Part shown: positions 27,312 to 37,018 of the stretch, in pieces
Layout: each line of letters starts with the position of its first letter
Numbering within the stretch: the stretch's first letter is position 1
Source of the DNA: Sphingobium sp. WTD-1
GTDB lineage: Bacteria > Pseudomonadota > Alphaproteobacteria > Sphingomonadales > Sphingomonadaceae
Assembly (NCBI RefSeq): GCF_030128825.1
Contig: NZ_CP119128.1
Span: 248,001-312,000, forward strand
Length of the DNA stretch: 64,000 bases
Direction: 5' to 3'
Position numbers and translations under genes: made by a program
Notes under the pieces: model-generated
Databases searched by the model: none
What the model was told of the DNA's origin: nothing
The model's input: the letters and a program-made list of their open reading frames with translations, nothing else

Positions 27312-28418
27312 AGCTTGCCGGGCGGGGGTGGCAAACCGGCTCGGACAGTCCATCGAAGCGCGGCATTGATCTTGCAAGACCCAAGTCCCGACGAACTCAA
27401 ACCCGAGCCAGTAACGCTACCGGCCCTGGCGCCCGATTCCGCCATGCTTGCCGTGCTCCACGAGGATCTCGAACGCGCGGCCGCCTACAAGAAAGCCGCG
27501 CGCGCCGCCGCGACCCATCGCGCCTATAACTCCGACTGGATCATCTACACCGACTGGTGTCGCACGCGCGGCCTCGAGGCGATGCCGGCACATCCGGAAC
27601 AGATTGCCGCGTTCGTCGCCAACCAGGCCGCGTCCGGTCTTAAGCCAAGCACCATCGAACGGCGCGTGGCCGCGATCGGTCACCATCATCGCACAAGCAA
27701 CTATCCAGCGCCGGCCGCGCACCCGGAAGCGGGCGGCCTGCGCGAGGCGCTTGCCGGCATCCGCAACGAAAAGCGGGCCAAGAAAACCCGCAAGGAGCCC
27801 GCTGACGCCACCGCGCTCCGCGACATGCTGGCGCAGATCAAGGGCGATGGTCTGCGCGCCCGTCGCGATCGTGCCGCGCTCGCGATCGGCATGGCCGCCG
27901 CGTTGCGCCGTTCCGAGCTGGTGGCGTTGACGCTCGAGAATGTCGGCATCCTCGAGCACGGGATCGAACTCTACCTCGGCGCCACCAAAACGGACCAGGC
28001 CGGCGAGGGCACGACGATCGCGATCCCCGAAGGTACCCGGCTGCGCCCGAAGGCGCTGCTGCTCGACTGGATCAGCGCCGTGCGGGTGCTGGAGGCCGGA
28101 GTTGTCCGCACGCCCGCGCAGGAAGCGGCGGTCCCGCTGTTCCGCCGCCTCACCCGCAGCGACCAGCTTACCGGCGAGCCGATGTCCGACAAGGCAGTCG
28201 CGCGCTTGGTCAAGCGCTATGCCGGCGCCGCCGGCTACGACGCCGCCAAATTCTCCGGTCACTCGCTGCGCGCGGGGTTCCTGACCGAAGCAGCCAATCA
28301 GGGCGCGACGATCTTCAAGATGCAGGAGGTCAGCCGCCACAAGACGGTGCAAGTCCTCTCGGACTATGTCCGCTCGGCCGACCGGTTCCGCGATCATGCC
28401 GGCGAGCGGTTTCTCTGA
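27279..28418 (+). CDS. Tyrosine recombinase / site-specific integrase
   Basis: Up to 379 residues. The SAM-like core-binding domain (ATHRAYNSDWIIYTDWCRTR) is followed by the catalytic domain: Arg in AALRRSELVALTLENV (about residue 210), HSLRAGFLTEAA (His 328, Arg 331), SRHKTVQVLSDYV (His about 354, Tyr about 363). All catalytic residues seem present, so it is probably active. The start is uncertain: ATG 27279 lies inside the palindrome at 27274-27311; a TTG near 27366 or ATG 27444 would place the whole palindrome upstream. No phage or conjugation genes are adjacent, so it may be a stand-alone island or plasmid recombinase. Confidence 0.85.
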   Translation: MSDNLSYRTYLSLPGGGGKPARTVHRSAALILQDPSPDELKPEPVTLPALAPDSAMLAVLHEDLERAAAYKKAARAAATHRAYNSDWIIYTDWCRTRGLEAMPAHPEQIAAFVANQAASGLKPSTIERRVAAIGHHHRTSNYPAPAAHPEAGGLREALAGIRNEKRAKKTRKEPADATALRDMLAQIKGDGLRARRDRAALAIGMAAALRRSELVALTLENVGILEHGIELYLGATKTDQAGEGTTIAIPEGTRLRPKALLLDWISAVRVLEAGVVRTPAQEAAVPLFRRLTRSDQLTGEPMSDKAVARLVKRYAGAAGYDAAKFSGHSLRAGFLTEAANQGATIFKMQEVSRHKTVQVLSDYVRSADRFRDHAGERFL

Positions 28419-28473
28419 TCAGAGCGCTGCCGCTCACGACAGCCGGCGTGATGAGCAGGCAGTGATGTTGCGA

Positions 28474-28487
28474 CTGATCTAGCGCAG
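28474..28487. promoter_or_regulatory. Near-match CTGA-N6-GCAG upstream of the mannose operon
   Basis: CTGATCTAGCGCAG differs at one base from the CTGA-N6-TCAG palindrome of the window. It lies 149 bp before the manC start in the 217-bp gap after the integrase gene, which holds no other gene. Its core CTGATCTAGC equals that of the near-match at 50552. Confidence 0.4.
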
Positions 28488-28635
28488 GGCGGGGCAGCCG
28501 CCCCCTCCTTACCCTCACGTAGCCTTGGCGGCGGATGCAGCCTTCAGGATCGCGCCCGACGCTGAAAGGAAACCGGAAAAGTGTCCCTGGAGCGCGCTGC
28601 TCCCATGGCGGGACTTCGCGACAAGGGCCTGATTC

Positions 28636-29748
28636 ATGCAGCTCATCCCCGTCATCCTTTCCGGCGGCGCAGGGACGAGACTGTGGCCACTCTCAACAGA
28701 GCAAACGCCGAAGCAGTTCCTTCTACTGGCAGGCGAAGAAAGCCTCCTTCAGCAGACGGCTTTGCGCGCCAAGAGCATCGCGCAATCAAGCTCCCCCATC
28801 GTCGTCGCCAACCAGGACCATGAGCGGCAGATCCTCGGAGAGCTCGAAGCGGTGGGATGCCCACCCTCCCGGCTGCTCCTCGAGCCGATCGGGCGCAATA
28901 CCGCCCCCGCCCTCGCCATGGCGGCGCTCGAGTGCACGGACGAGAACGCCTTGTTGCTGGTCATGCCGAGCGATCATGTGATCAGGGACGTGGAGTCCTT
29001 CGGCGACGCCGTGCATCGGGCTCTTCCCCTGGCCCAGGATGGCAGGCTGGAGACGTTCGGCATCACTCCAGACCGCCCCGCGACCGGTTACGGCTATATC
29101 GACATGGGAGAGCCGCTCTCCGGCGAAATTTGCCGGGTGAACTGCTTCGTCGAGAAGCCCGAGGCGGCACGCGCGGAACGCATGCTTGCCGATGGCCGCT
29201 ATGTTTGGAACGCAGGCATCTTCCTCCTCCGCTCGGACCGCCTCACCGAGGAACTCGCGGTTCACGCGCCGGGGCTTCTCGGATCGGTTCGCAAGGCTTT
29301 GGCGACCGCCGATCGCGAGGGCAATCGAGTGGCTCCCGATAGAGCCACCTTCGCATCCGTGGAGGCGAAATCGATCGACTATGTCGTGATGGAGCACGCC
29401 GCGCGCATGGCGGTGGTTCCCGTCGACGTGGGATGGTCCGACATCGGGAGCTGGGATGCGCTTCATGAGATCGAAGCCCAGGACGACAGCGGAAATGCGC
29501 TACACGGCGATGTCCTGGCGCTGGAAAGCCACGAATGCCTCATTCGGACCAGCGGGCCCCACGTTGCCGCGCTGGGCGTGTCCGATCTCGTCATCGTTGC
29601 CACAGATGACGTCGTGCTGGTGATCCCGCGGGAGCGTGCTCAGGAGGTGCGCCGACTGGTTCAACGGGCCGGCCAAGCGACGCCTCCGCCACCGCGACGA
29701 CCGCAGCGAACCGCCGCCCTGTCGATCGCCACGCCCGCCGCCTCCTGA
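28636..29748 (+). CDS. manC: Mannose-1-phosphate guanylyltransferase
   Basis: A 370-residue nucleotidyltransferase that makes GDP-mannose from GTP and mannose-1-phosphate. It shows the signature PVILSGGAGTRLWPLS at residue 5, PKQFLLLAGEES, GRNTAPALAMAAL and FVEKPEAARA near 170, with DVGWSDIGSWDAL near 262. It lacks the C-terminal isomerase domain of the long ManC/AlgA type, and the isomerase is encoded separately at 50628-51479. The last 30 residues are Pro-rich and non-conserved. It begins an operon with a glycosyltransferase and a GH130 enzyme. Confidence 0.93.
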   Translation: MQLIPVILSGGAGTRLWPLSTEQTPKQFLLLAGEESLLQQTALRAKSIAQSSSPIVVANQDHERQILGELEAVGCPPSRLLLEPIGRNTAPALAMAALECTDENALLLVMPSDHVIRDVESFGDAVHRALPLAQDGRLETFGITPDRPATGYGYIDMGEPLSGEICRVNCFVEKPEAARAERMLADGRYVWNAGIFLLRSDRLTEELAVHAPGLLGSVRKALATADREGNRVAPDRATFASVEAKSIDYVVMEHAARMAVVPVDVGWSDIGSWDALHEIEAQDDSGNALHGDVLALESHECLIRTSGPHVAALGVSDLVIVATDDVVLVIPRERAQEVRRLVQRAGQATPPPPRRPQRTAALSIATPAAS

Positions 29749-29803
29749 GCAGGAAATGGGATCGACAACACGAATCTCGAAGACGCCCGGAATGGAGAGT
29801 AAG

Positions 29804-32113
29804 ATGAACGGCTATGCTCTGACGCCGCCGGTTCGCCACATCGCGCTGATCGGCAATTTCCCTCCTCGACGCTGCGGCATCGCGACTTTCACCGCCGATC
29901 TGCACGACGCGCTGCGCCAGATATCGCCCGACGCCAGTCTCTCCACTGTCGCGATGAACGATCCTGGGACGCGGCACCGATACCCGGAGGAAGTAGGTTA
30001 CGAGATCGCGCAGGACGATCCCGACGCCTACCTGGCGGCCGCGGACCACCTCAATGCGCTCAATCCGGACGTCATCTGCGTTCAGCATGAATTTGGCATC
30101 TTTGGTGGGAAGGCAGGCGGCTACTTGCTGCCGATGCTCGAGAGGCTTCGTGCGCCGGTCGTGACGACGCTTCACACGGTGCTGACGCAGCCCGACCCGG
30201 ATCAACGACGGGTGATGCGCGCTCTCGCCGAGCGGTCATCTCGCCTGGTCGTCATGACCGAGATGGGCCGAACGATCCTTACCCGCGACATGGAGGTGGC
30301 GGCCGGCAAGATCGCCGTGATCCCGCATGGCATCCCCGATCTGCCCTTCCTGGACCCGGCCTTCCACAAGCACCGCTTCGGGCTCGACGGCCATCGCGTC
30401 ACCCTGACCTTCGGCCTGCTTTCCCCGAACAAGGGCATCGAGGTGATGATCGAAGCGCTTCATCGCCTCGTGAAGGACCATCCAGATCTCGTATACATCG
30501 TCCTCGGCGCGACGCACCCTCATCTGGCGGCGCGCGAGGGCGAACGCTACCGCGACGAGCTGGCAAGTCGCGTCCGCCGCCTCGGTCTCGAGAGCCATGT
30601 GCGCTTCGTGAACGAGTATGTCGACGCGCTGACCTTGCAGGCGTGGCTCTCGGCCTGCGACATCTATGTGACGCCCTATCTCTCCGAGGCGCAGATCACG
30701 AGCGGATCGCTCGCCTACGCTGTCGGCTTGGGCAAGGCGGTGATCTCTACGCCCTATTGGCACGCGCAGGAGTTGCTCGCCGGGCGTCGCGGTCAGCTCG
30801 TCCCCTTCGGTTCGCCCGAGGCGCTCGCCGGATCCGTGGGCGCCGTTCTGTCCGACAGGAACCTTCGCGACGAGATGCGGCGCAACGCTTATCAAGCCGG
30901 CCGTGACATGATCTGGCCGGTGGTGGCAGAGCGCTATACGACGCTTTTCCAGCGGGCGCGCATCAAGGTTTTCGGAAAGACGGGCATCGTGCAGCTCCAC
31001 GCCTCCAAGTCGAAGCCGCCGAAGCCAAGCCTTAGCGCCGTGGCGCGGATGAGCGATGGGTGCGGTATGCTGCAGCATAGCCGGTCCACCGTCCCCGACC
31101 GGCGCCATGGCTATTGCCTCGATGATAACGCCCGCGCGCTGATGCTCGCCGCGCAGTTCGAAGCGGAGCGAATCGAGGCCAAGCGCGCGCTCGCCCTGGC
31201 GCCTACCTACGCTTCGTTCGTCGACCTTGCCTGGAACGAGCAGTCACAGCGCTTTCGCAACTTCATGGGTTTTGACCGGAACTGGCTCGAACAGGAAGGT
31301 TCACAGGACAGCTTCGGCCGCGCCGTCTGGGCGATCGGCCGTACGGCCGAGCTCACCCGAAATCACGGTCTCAAGCTCTGGGCAACGGTGTTCGCAGACA
31401 AGGTGATCCCGGCAAGCGCGTTCCTCACCAGCCCCCGTGCCCGCGCCTTCGCCATTCTCGGCCTAGCCGCGCATCTCAGCGTCTACCCGGGCCACCGACC
31501 GGCGAGGCTTCAACTTGAATCGTTCGCCGGCGAGCTGCTCGACCTGCTTCGTACAGTAAGACGGGACGCCTGGACGTGGTTCGAGCCGGTCCTTGCCTAT
31601 GACAATGCCCGCCTGCCGGAAGCATTGCTGGTGGCGAGTACCGTTCTTGGCCGCACGGAGATGCGACAGGACGCCCTGGAGGCGCTGGACTGGCTCCGGC
31701 GCCAGCAGACCGCTCCGGAAGGCCATTTCCGGCCGGTCGGCACGCAAAGCTTCGGCGCGGCCTTTCAACCGCCGCGTGCCTTCGATCAGCAGCCGCTCGA
31801 GGCCTGGGCGACCATCGATGCCTTCACGCTCGCATTCGCGCAGGACGGCGATCGCCGCTGGCGGGATCATGCCGAAGCCGCGTTCGCCTGGTATCTTGGC
31901 GCAAATGACCTCGGCGTGCGGATCGCGAGCCCCGATGGCGGTTGCTACGATGGGCTGCAGGTCGATCGGGTGAACCTCAACCAAGGCGCGGAATCCATCC
32001 TCGCCTACCAGTTTGCTGCCCTGGCGATCGCGCGCTTGCGCAACAAGGCGGCCGCTTCGAACACAAGCGAAGAGCGCCCGGTGGCCGCGTCTGGAGGTAA
32101 GGCATGCCGCTGA
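29804..32113 (+). CDS. GT4-like glycosyltransferase with a C-terminal alpha-barrel domain
   Basis: The protein has 769 residues. Residues 1 to about 400 form a GT-B glycosyltransferase: GNFPPRRCGIATFTADLHDA at the N-terminus, NPDVICVQHEFGIFGGKAGG, TLTFGLLSPNKGIEVMIEAL and the nucleotide-sugar region SEAQITSGSLAYAVGLGKAV. Residues about 420-769 are mostly helical with VPDRRHGYCLDDNARALMLA and WAIGRTAELTRNHGLKLWA, resembling an (alpha/alpha)6 barrel of glycan-processing enzymes. The start at 29804 is chosen for the GGAGAGTAAG site and the conserved N-terminus. Its place between manC and GH130 suggests transfer of mannose to a polymer or glycan, an inference from context. Confidence 0.82.
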   Translation: MNGYALTPPVRHIALIGNFPPRRCGIATFTADLHDALRQISPDASLSTVAMNDPGTRHRYPEEVGYEIAQDDPDAYLAAADHLNALNPDVICVQHEFGIFGGKAGGYLLPMLERLRAPVVTTLHTVLTQPDPDQRRVMRALAERSSRLVVMTEMGRTILTRDMEVAAGKIAVIPHGIPDLPFLDPAFHKHRFGLDGHRVTLTFGLLSPNKGIEVMIEALHRLVKDHPDLVYIVLGATHPHLAAREGERYRDELASRVRRLGLESHVRFVNEYVDALTLQAWLSACDIYVTPYLSEAQITSGSLAYAVGLGKAVISTPYWHAQELLAGRRGQLVPFGSPEALAGSVGAVLSDRNLRDEMRRNAYQAGRDMIWPVVAERYTTLFQRARIKVFGKTGIVQLHASKSKPPKPSLSAVARMSDGCGMLQHSRSTVPDRRHGYCLDDNARALMLAAQFEAERIEAKRALALAPTYASFVDLAWNEQSQRFRNFMGFDRNWLEQEGSQDSFGRAVWAIGRTAELTRNHGLKLWATVFADKVIPASAFLTSPRARAFAILGLAAHLSVYPGHRPARLQLESFAGELLDLLRTVRRDAWTWFEPVLAYDNARLPEALLVASTVLGRTEMRQDALEALDWLRRQQTAPEGHFRPVGTQSFGAAFQPPRAFDQQPLEAWATIDAFTLAFAQDGDRRWRDHAEAAFAWYLGANDLGVRIASPDGGCYDGLQVDRVNLNQGAESILAYQFAALAIARLRNKAAASNTSEERPVAASGGKACR

Positions 32114-33447
32114 TCCAATCCAGCCTGCACCTCCTTCCAAACCCAGCCAGAGTGGTCATTCGGCCGCTGAAACTCGCCTCAGAGCCGAGAGAACTCAATC
32201 CGGTAGACGACTGGCGCATGCATCGTATCATCGCTGCCGTGCGCGCGATGGACACGCGCACGGTGAAGGCGGAGCTTGTTTTGGTCTTAAACGACTTCGA
32301 AAATCGGCATTATGATATCAGGAAAGTCTTCGAGGAGCGTTATGAGCAGGTTGCGAGGGACATTGGCTTCGCTGCTCCCCTAGACCAGGCTCAGCGCCAA
32401 CTTATTGGTGCCTGTTTCTGCCACGAGTATTCGGTTGGCGCTGCCGCGCTAATGAACCCGAGCATCGTGCCGCACCCGGATCAAACAAATCTTTCGCAGG
32501 GCGCGTTACGTTTTATCTTGTCGCTCCGAGCAGTGGGCGAGGGCCACATCTCGTCGGTCACATTCCGCCAGGGCGTCGTTCTCTCAGACGGCTCGCTCGA
32601 ACTCGAACCGGAACCGGATCTCGCGATCGCGGCCAGAGCCGAGAGCCATGACGATGGCAGCGTTACCTTCCGGCGCCATGACTGCAGCAGCCGTCTCGAC
32701 GAGATGGTGTTGTTTCCCTATACGCCCGCGCAGCGCAACGGCTTGGAGGATCTGCGCCTGGTAAGGTTCGAGAACGGTGACGGCAGTACGGTCTATTACG
32801 GCACCTACACTGCTTACAGCGGGGCGACGATCGCGTCTGAGATCCTGGAAACTCGCGATTTCGAAAGTTTCGAGCTTCGCCCACTCCAAGGCAGCGCCGC
32901 GCGCAACAAGGGCATGGCGCTCTTCCCTCGCAAGTTTGGCAAAGACTATGTGATGCTCGGGAGACAGGACGGCGAGAGCCTTTATCTACTGCGCTCCACC
33001 GATCTCCTTTCCTGGGAGCATGGCGAAATTCTTGCGCGTCCGGAATATGCCTGGGAACTTATCCAGATCGGCAACTGCGGAGCGCCTATCGAACTGGAAG
33101 AAGGATGGCTCGTGCTCACCCACGGCGTCGGCGCCATGCGCAAATATTCCATCGGGGCGCTGCTGCTCGATCGGGATGACCCGAGCCGCGTCATCGGCCG
33201 AACCGCAGTCCCGCTCCTCTCGCCCTCGGATGAAGCACGCGAAGGCTATGTCCCCAACGTCGTCTACACCTGCGGTGCGTTGGCGCACGCCGGCCGCCTG
33301 ATCATGCCGTATGGCGTGGCGGACAGTTCCGTGAGCTTCGCGTCGATGGACCTGGCGGAATTGCTGGCGATGCTGTCGCCGCCAGCTGCCGCCCGGTCCC
33401 CAATCGCCCAGGATGTGGAGCCGATCCGGGACCGAACGGACGCGTGA
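32104..33447 (+). CDS. GH130-family glycosidase/phosphorylase
   Basis: A 447-residue protein of the five-bladed propeller GH130 family, whose known members phosphorolyse beta-mannosides. Recognisable parts are FENRHYDIRKVFEERYEQV near residue 65, NGLEDLRLVRFENGDGSTVY near 210, RNKGMALFPRKFGKDYVML near 260, GNCGAPIELEEGWLVLTHGV near 325 and EGYVPNVVYTCGAL near 380. Its ATG lies 10 bp inside the end of the glycosyltransferase gene, so the two are translationally coupled. It may recover mannose-1-phosphate from the same glycan, feeding manC. Confidence 0.87.
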   Translation: MPLIQSSLHLLPNPARVVIRPLKLASEPRELNPVDDWRMHRIIAAVRAMDTRTVKAELVLVLNDFENRHYDIRKVFEERYEQVARDIGFAAPLDQAQRQLIGACFCHEYSVGAAALMNPSIVPHPDQTNLSQGALRFILSLRAVGEGHISSVTFRQGVVLSDGSLELEPEPDLAIAARAESHDDGSVTFRRHDCSSRLDEMVLFPYTPAQRNGLEDLRLVRFENGDGSTVYYGTYTAYSGATIASEILETRDFESFELRPLQGSAARNKGMALFPRKFGKDYVMLGRQDGESLYLLRSTDLLSWEHGEILARPEYAWELIQIGNCGAPIELEEGWLVLTHGVGAMRKYSIGALLLDRDDPSRVIGRTAVPLLSPSDEAREGYVPNVVYTCGALAHAGRLIMPYGVADSSVSFASMDLAELLAMLSPPAAARSPIAQDVEPIRDRTDA

Positions 33448-33504
33448 TCCTTCCTTCGCTATGACGGCGCAGCGGACGTCAGTCGCGCACCAGCAGGCAC
33501 TTCC

Positions 33505-33744
33505 CTAATGCAGCGTCGTGTCGGTCTCGACGTCCGCTTCCGCGATGACATACTCGTCCCCCTCCCCCACGAAGAACATCGCGACGCGTTCTTCCTCGTT
33601 TTCTGGAGGCGGCCGGTCGGGGAAACGTTCAGCCCAGGTGCCGTTCACGTAGGACAAAAGCGTGGACCAGGCGATTGCATGATTCGGATGCGTCGAAAGG
33701 AAGACCTTTCCGAGGTGCTCGATCATCAGGACGACAACGGACAT
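33505..33744 (-). CDS. Small acidic protein of unknown function
   Basis: A 79-residue protein with pI clearly acidic towards the C-terminus (ENEEERVAMFFVGEGDEYV). GGAG lies 8 bases before the ATG at 33744 (GGCGGAGTAGGCGT). No family is recognised and no membrane segment or signal peptide is seen. It follows the DnaJ-DnaK-GrpE cluster and its neighbour on the same strand by 70 bp and is convergent with the GH130 gene. Confidence 0.55.
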   Translation of the reverse strand: MSVVVLMIEHLGKVFLSTHPNHAIAWSTLLSYVNGTWAERFPDRPPPENEEERVAMFFVGEGDEYVIAEADVETDTTLH

Positions 33745-33814
33745 ACGCCTACTCCGCCACCTTGCCTCGCGAGAACATCTGCAAAGACGAGGTCGCGGAG
33801 AGAGGATCAGACCA

Positions 33815-34420
33815 TCAACGGCTTCCGGCTGGGTCGGAAGTGCGAATGCCTGACAAAATCTGTTCCACTTCGAAGAGATCGCCCGACGTCTCGATACCAG
33901 GTCCGCAGAGACGAATGATCATTCGCCCCTCGACTACCTTGCTTCCTATTCGAGGTGCGGATCCGAGGCCAAAATGAACGCCTGGCTTATCGAGCACATG
34001 CCGATAGAGCCGCCAATAGCGGCGCCATTCAGCCGCGCTTCCGCTCGTCGAAATGGTCATATGACCGGATCGGAGCGGCACATACGACACATCGCGGCTT
34101 AACTGTGCGCGTTCGATCGCAAAGCAGCGCGCCCCACGGCCTGCAGCGACTTGCGCCGCTTTCCTCAACAACCCCGTCCGCACCGACCGGTCAGGCCAGC
34201 GTGTCGGGGCGAGGATGGCGATTTCATAGCTCGGCCGATCGCCGCTCCCGACCTCGTGGACTTCGAAAATCGGGAGCTGGGGCCCGCTCTTCGCAGGCGC
34301 CGAGTCGGCATGCGCGGCCGAGACGAGGGCGAGCACGCCGCACCACCAGTAGCCCCTTGTGGACCGGGCCGAGCATTGCCGTGGTCCGAAGGCGTCAGCG
34401 GCCGAGGCGAACCGTACCAT
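33815..34420 (-). CDS. Predicted exported protein of unknown function
   Basis: A 201-residue protein with a hydrophobic N-terminal segment (GYWWCGVLALVSAAHA) that resembles a signal peptide after a long positively charged leader. The rest is a mixed alpha/beta chain with RSVRTGLLRKAAQVAAGRGA and RYWRLYRHVLDKPGVHFGLG. It begins 17 bp after the grpE stop on the same strand, so it is probably the last gene of the dnaJ-dnaK-grpE transcript. The start may be further inside, since the leader is long for a signal peptide. Confidence 0.55.
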   Translation of the reverse strand: MVRFASAADAFGPRQCSARSTRGYWWCGVLALVSAAHADSAPAKSGPQLPIFEVHEVGSGDRPSYEIAILAPTRWPDRSVRTGLLRKAAQVAAGRGARCFAIERAQLSRDVSYVPLRSGHMTISTSGSAAEWRRYWRLYRHVLDKPGVHFGLGSAPRIGSKVVEGRMIIRLCGPGIETSGDLFEVEQILSGIRTSDPAGSR

Positions 34421-34437
34421 TGGATCCGCCTCCCCGC

Positions 34438-34977
34438 TCAGCTCGCCTTTGCAATCACGACGCGCGCGGGCCGAACAAGCCGGCTTGCAACCCTGTATCC
34501 GGGCTGGAGGGTCTCGAGGACCAGGCCGTCACCTGTCTCGTCATCAGATCGCGATGAGATCGCATCATGGATGTTGGGGTCGAACGCTTCGCCCGTGCCG
34601 GGGCATATTCGCTCGACGCCCACCTTGATCAGCGCATCGAGAAACGCGCGACTGGTCGCCCGGAGCCCGTTTAGCAGGGCATCGACACTCGGCTGGGTTC
34701 CTTCCTCGGTTCGGCTGGCCGCCTCGATGGCGAGATCGAGGCTGTCGAGAGCCGGAACGATTTTCGAGACCAGTTCTGCAATCCCGGTCTCGCGCCCCTC
34801 GGCACGCGCGCGATCGGCGCGCTTTCTGGCATTCTCGGCATCGGCCAGCGCACGCAGGAGCCGCTCCCGCAGCTCGTCGGCGTCCGACGCGGCCGCCTGC
34901 GTGGACTCGGGCTTCTCCAGCCCTTGCTCCTGCGGCTCCGGAGACTGCCCTCCTTCAGCGATGTCGTCCTGGTTCAT
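34438..34977 (-). CDS. grpE: GrpE nucleotide-exchange factor
   Basis: The protein has 179 residues. The N-terminal coiled-coil helix (SDADELRERLLRALADAENA, RKRADRARAEGR) is followed by a four-helix region and the beta-domain with CPGTGEAFDPNIHDAISSR and LETLQPGYRVASRLVRPARV, the GrpE signature. It releases ADP from DnaK. It lies 75 bp after dnaK in the same direction. An accessory rather than the housekeeping copy is likely given the order dnaJ-dnaK-grpE and the stress-island context. Confidence 0.93.
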   Translation of the reverse strand: MNQDDIAEGGQSPEPQEQGLEKPESTQAAASDADELRERLLRALADAENARKRADRARAEGRETGIAELVSKIVPALDSLDLAIEAASRTEEGTQPSVDALLNGLRATSRAFLDALIKVGVERICPGTGEAFDPNIHDAISSRSDDETGDGLVLETLQPGYRVASRLVRPARVVIAKAS

Positions 34978-35052
34978 TTGACCGAGCCTTCATTCATCCG
35001 TGCAAGCGGCAGGCGCCACTTCACCAAATTGTGATCAGCGGAACGGACCGGA

Positions 35053-36927
35053 TCACTTCTTCGCGTCGTCCGCCTCCTCGAACTCGGCGTCCACGATCCC
35101 GTCATCAGCCGACGATGTACTGCCCGGCTCGGCGCGCTGGGCGCTGGCGACCTTCTGGGTCGCAGACTGCAGATCCTCGCCGCGCGCGCGGATGTCCTCG
35201 ATCTGGTCGCCCTGCATGGCCGTCTTCAGGTTCGAAACCGCGTCTTCGACGGCTTGCCGATCCGCGGCCGCAACGCGATCCCCTGCATCCGCAAGCGTCT
35301 TTTCGGAGAGGAAGATCAAAGCGTCGGACTGGTTCTTCGCTTCCGCCAGTTCGCGCCGCTTCCTGTCCTCGCTGGCATGCTCTTCGGCGTCCCTGACCGC
35401 ACGCTTGATGTCCTCTTCGCTCAGTCCGCCCGACGACTGGATGGTGATCTTCTGCTCGCGCCCGGTCCCCTTGTCTGTCGCGGAAACGTTCACGATGCCG
35501 TTTGCATCGATATCGAACGTCACCTCGATCTGCGGCACGCCTCGGGGCGCCGGTGCGATGTTCTCGAGATTGAACTGGCCGAGGAGCTTGTTGTCCTCGG
35601 CCATTTCCCGCTCGCCCTGGAAGACCCTGATCGTCACAGCGGGCTGGTTGTCCTCCGCCGTCGAGAAGGTCTGGCTCTTCTTGGTAGGTATCGTCGTGTT
35701 CCGGTCGATGAGCTTGGTCATCACGCCGCCGAGCGTCTCGATGCCCAACGACAATGGCGTGACGTCGAGAAGCAGCACGTCTTCGACCTGGCCCTTCAGC
35801 ACGCCCGCCTGGATCGCTGCGCCAAGTGCCACGACCTCGTCAGGGTTGACGCCCTGGTGCGGCTCGCGCCCGAAGATAGTCTTCACCGCCTCGACGACCT
35901 TCGGCATGCGGGTCATCCCGCCGACCAGCACAACTTCGTCGAGCTGATCGGCATTAAGCCCTGCATCCTCCAGCGCCGCCTTGCACGGCCCCATGGTGCG
36001 GGAGATGAGATCATCGACCAGCGCCTCGAGCTTGGCGCGCGTGAGGCTGATGTCGAGATGCTTCGGACCGGATTGATCCGCGGTAATGAAAGGCAGGTTG
36101 ACACTCGTCTGCGATGCCGAACTGAGCTCGATCTTCGCCTTCTCGGCCGCCTCTTTCAGGCGCTGGAGCGCGAGCCGGTCCTGGCGCAGATCGATCCCCT
36201 GCTCCTTGCGGAACTCGTCCGCGAGAAAGTCGATGATCCGCTTGTCGAAATCCTCGCCGCCGAGAAAGGTGTCGCCGTTGGTCGACTTCACTTCGAACAC
36301 GCCATCGCCGAGTTCGAGAATGGATACGTCGAACGTGCCGCCGCCAAGATCATAAACCGCGATCGTGCCTGCCTTCTTCTTTTCCAGCCCATAGGCAAGG
36401 GCGGCAGCCGTTGGCTCATTGATGATGCGCAGAACCTCGAGACCGGCGATGGTCCCCGCATCCTTGGTCGCCTGCCGCTGGGCGTCGTTGAAATAGGCCG
36501 GAACGGTGATGACGGCTTCGGTGACCGGCTCGCCCAGATATTTCTCGGCAGTCTCCTTCATCTTGCGCAGGATGTGCGCGGAGATCTCGCTGGGGCTCGA
36601 CTTCTTCCCGTTCACCTCCACCCAGGCGTCACCATTGGCGCCGGGAACGATCTTGTAGGGCACCATGCCCTTGTCCTTCTGGACGATGGGGTCATCGTAG
36701 CGGCGTCCGATCAGGCGCTTGATCGCAAAGAGCGTCTGCTCGGGATTGGTAATGGCCTGACGCTTCGCGGCGGCTCCCACCAGTACCTCGCCATCGGGGC
36801 GGAAGGCCACCATGGATGGGGTGGTCCGGGCACCTTCGGCATTCTCGATGACCTTGGGCTCTTTGCCCTCCATCACCGCGACGCAGGAATTGGTGGTGCC
36901 GAGATCGATGCCGATTGCTTTCGCCAT
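35053..36927 (-). CDS. dnaK: Chaperone protein DnaK (Hsp70)
   Basis: The protein has 624 residues, slightly short of the 638 of E. coli. The ATPase domain opens with [20 protein letters not shown] and contains [17 protein letters not shown] (near 192) and [17 protein letters not shown] (near 330). The substrate-binding domain has [20 protein letters not shown], and the tail ends [19 protein letters not shown] precedes the ATG. A perfect CTGA-N6-TCAG site lies 60 bp upstream at 36987, between dnaJ and dnaK, so dnaK-grpE may have its own stress promoter in addition to readthrough from dnaJ. Confidence 0.96.
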   Translation of the reverse strand: MAKAIGIDLGTTNSCVAVMEGKEPKVIENAEGARTTPSMVAFRPDGEVLVGAAAKRQAITNPEQTLFAIKRLIGRRYDDPIVQKDKGMVPYKIVPGANGDAWVEVNGKKSSPSEISAHILRKMKETAEKYLGEPVTEAVITVPAYFNDAQRQATKDAGTIAGLEVLRIINEPTAAALAYGLEKKKAGTIAVYDLGGGTFDVSILELGDGVFEVKSTNGDTFLGGEDFDKRIIDFLADEFRKEQGIDLRQDRLALQRLKEAAEKAKIELSSASQTSVNLPFITADQSGPKHLDISLTRAKLEALVDDLISRTMGPCKAALEDAGLNADQLDEVVLVGGMTRMPKVVEAVKTIFGREPHQGVNPDEVVALGAAIQAGVLKGQVEDVLLLDVTPLSLGIETLGGVMTKLIDRNTTIPTKKSQTFSTAEDNQPAVTIRVFQGEREMAEDNKLLGQFNLENIAPAPRGVPQIEVTFDIDANGIVNVSATDKGTGREQKITIQSSGGLSEEDIKRAVRDAEEHASEDRKRRELAEAKNQSDALIFLSEKTLADAGDRVAAADRQAVEDAVSNLKTAMQGDQIEDIRARGEDLQSATQKVASAQRAEPGSTSSADDGIVDAEFEEADDAKK

Positions 36928-36986
36928 GCTAGCCTCCGAATTAGAAAATCGAACAACGACGATGAAGGGTCTCGCGCTCGTGAGTC

Positions 36987-37000
36987 CTGACCTGGATCAG
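36987..37000. promoter_or_regulatory. CTGA-N6-TCAG palindrome upstream of dnaK
   Basis: CTGACCTGGATCAG, perfect half-sites. Its centre is 66 bp before the dnaK ATG on the minus strand. If bound at -41.5, as FNR-type activators do, transcription would begin about 25 bases before dnaK. Confidence 0.65.
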
Positions 37001-37018
37001 TTGTCGCGTAAGGCCGCC

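Noticed and set aside
26217..27377. Minus-strand open frame of 386 codons opposite the Bax-inhibitor-like gene
   Set aside because: Low-complexity His/Glu/Arg-rich sequence antisense to a clear seven-helix membrane protein.
28670..28700. Possible CRISPR or other repeat arrays anywhere in the window
   Set aside because: No set of regularly spaced direct repeats was found; the only tandem repeat is the short one at 40118.
35254..36990. Plus-strand open frame of 578 codons opposite dnaK
   Set aside because: Shadow of dnaK; no domain recognised and no ribosome-binding site.
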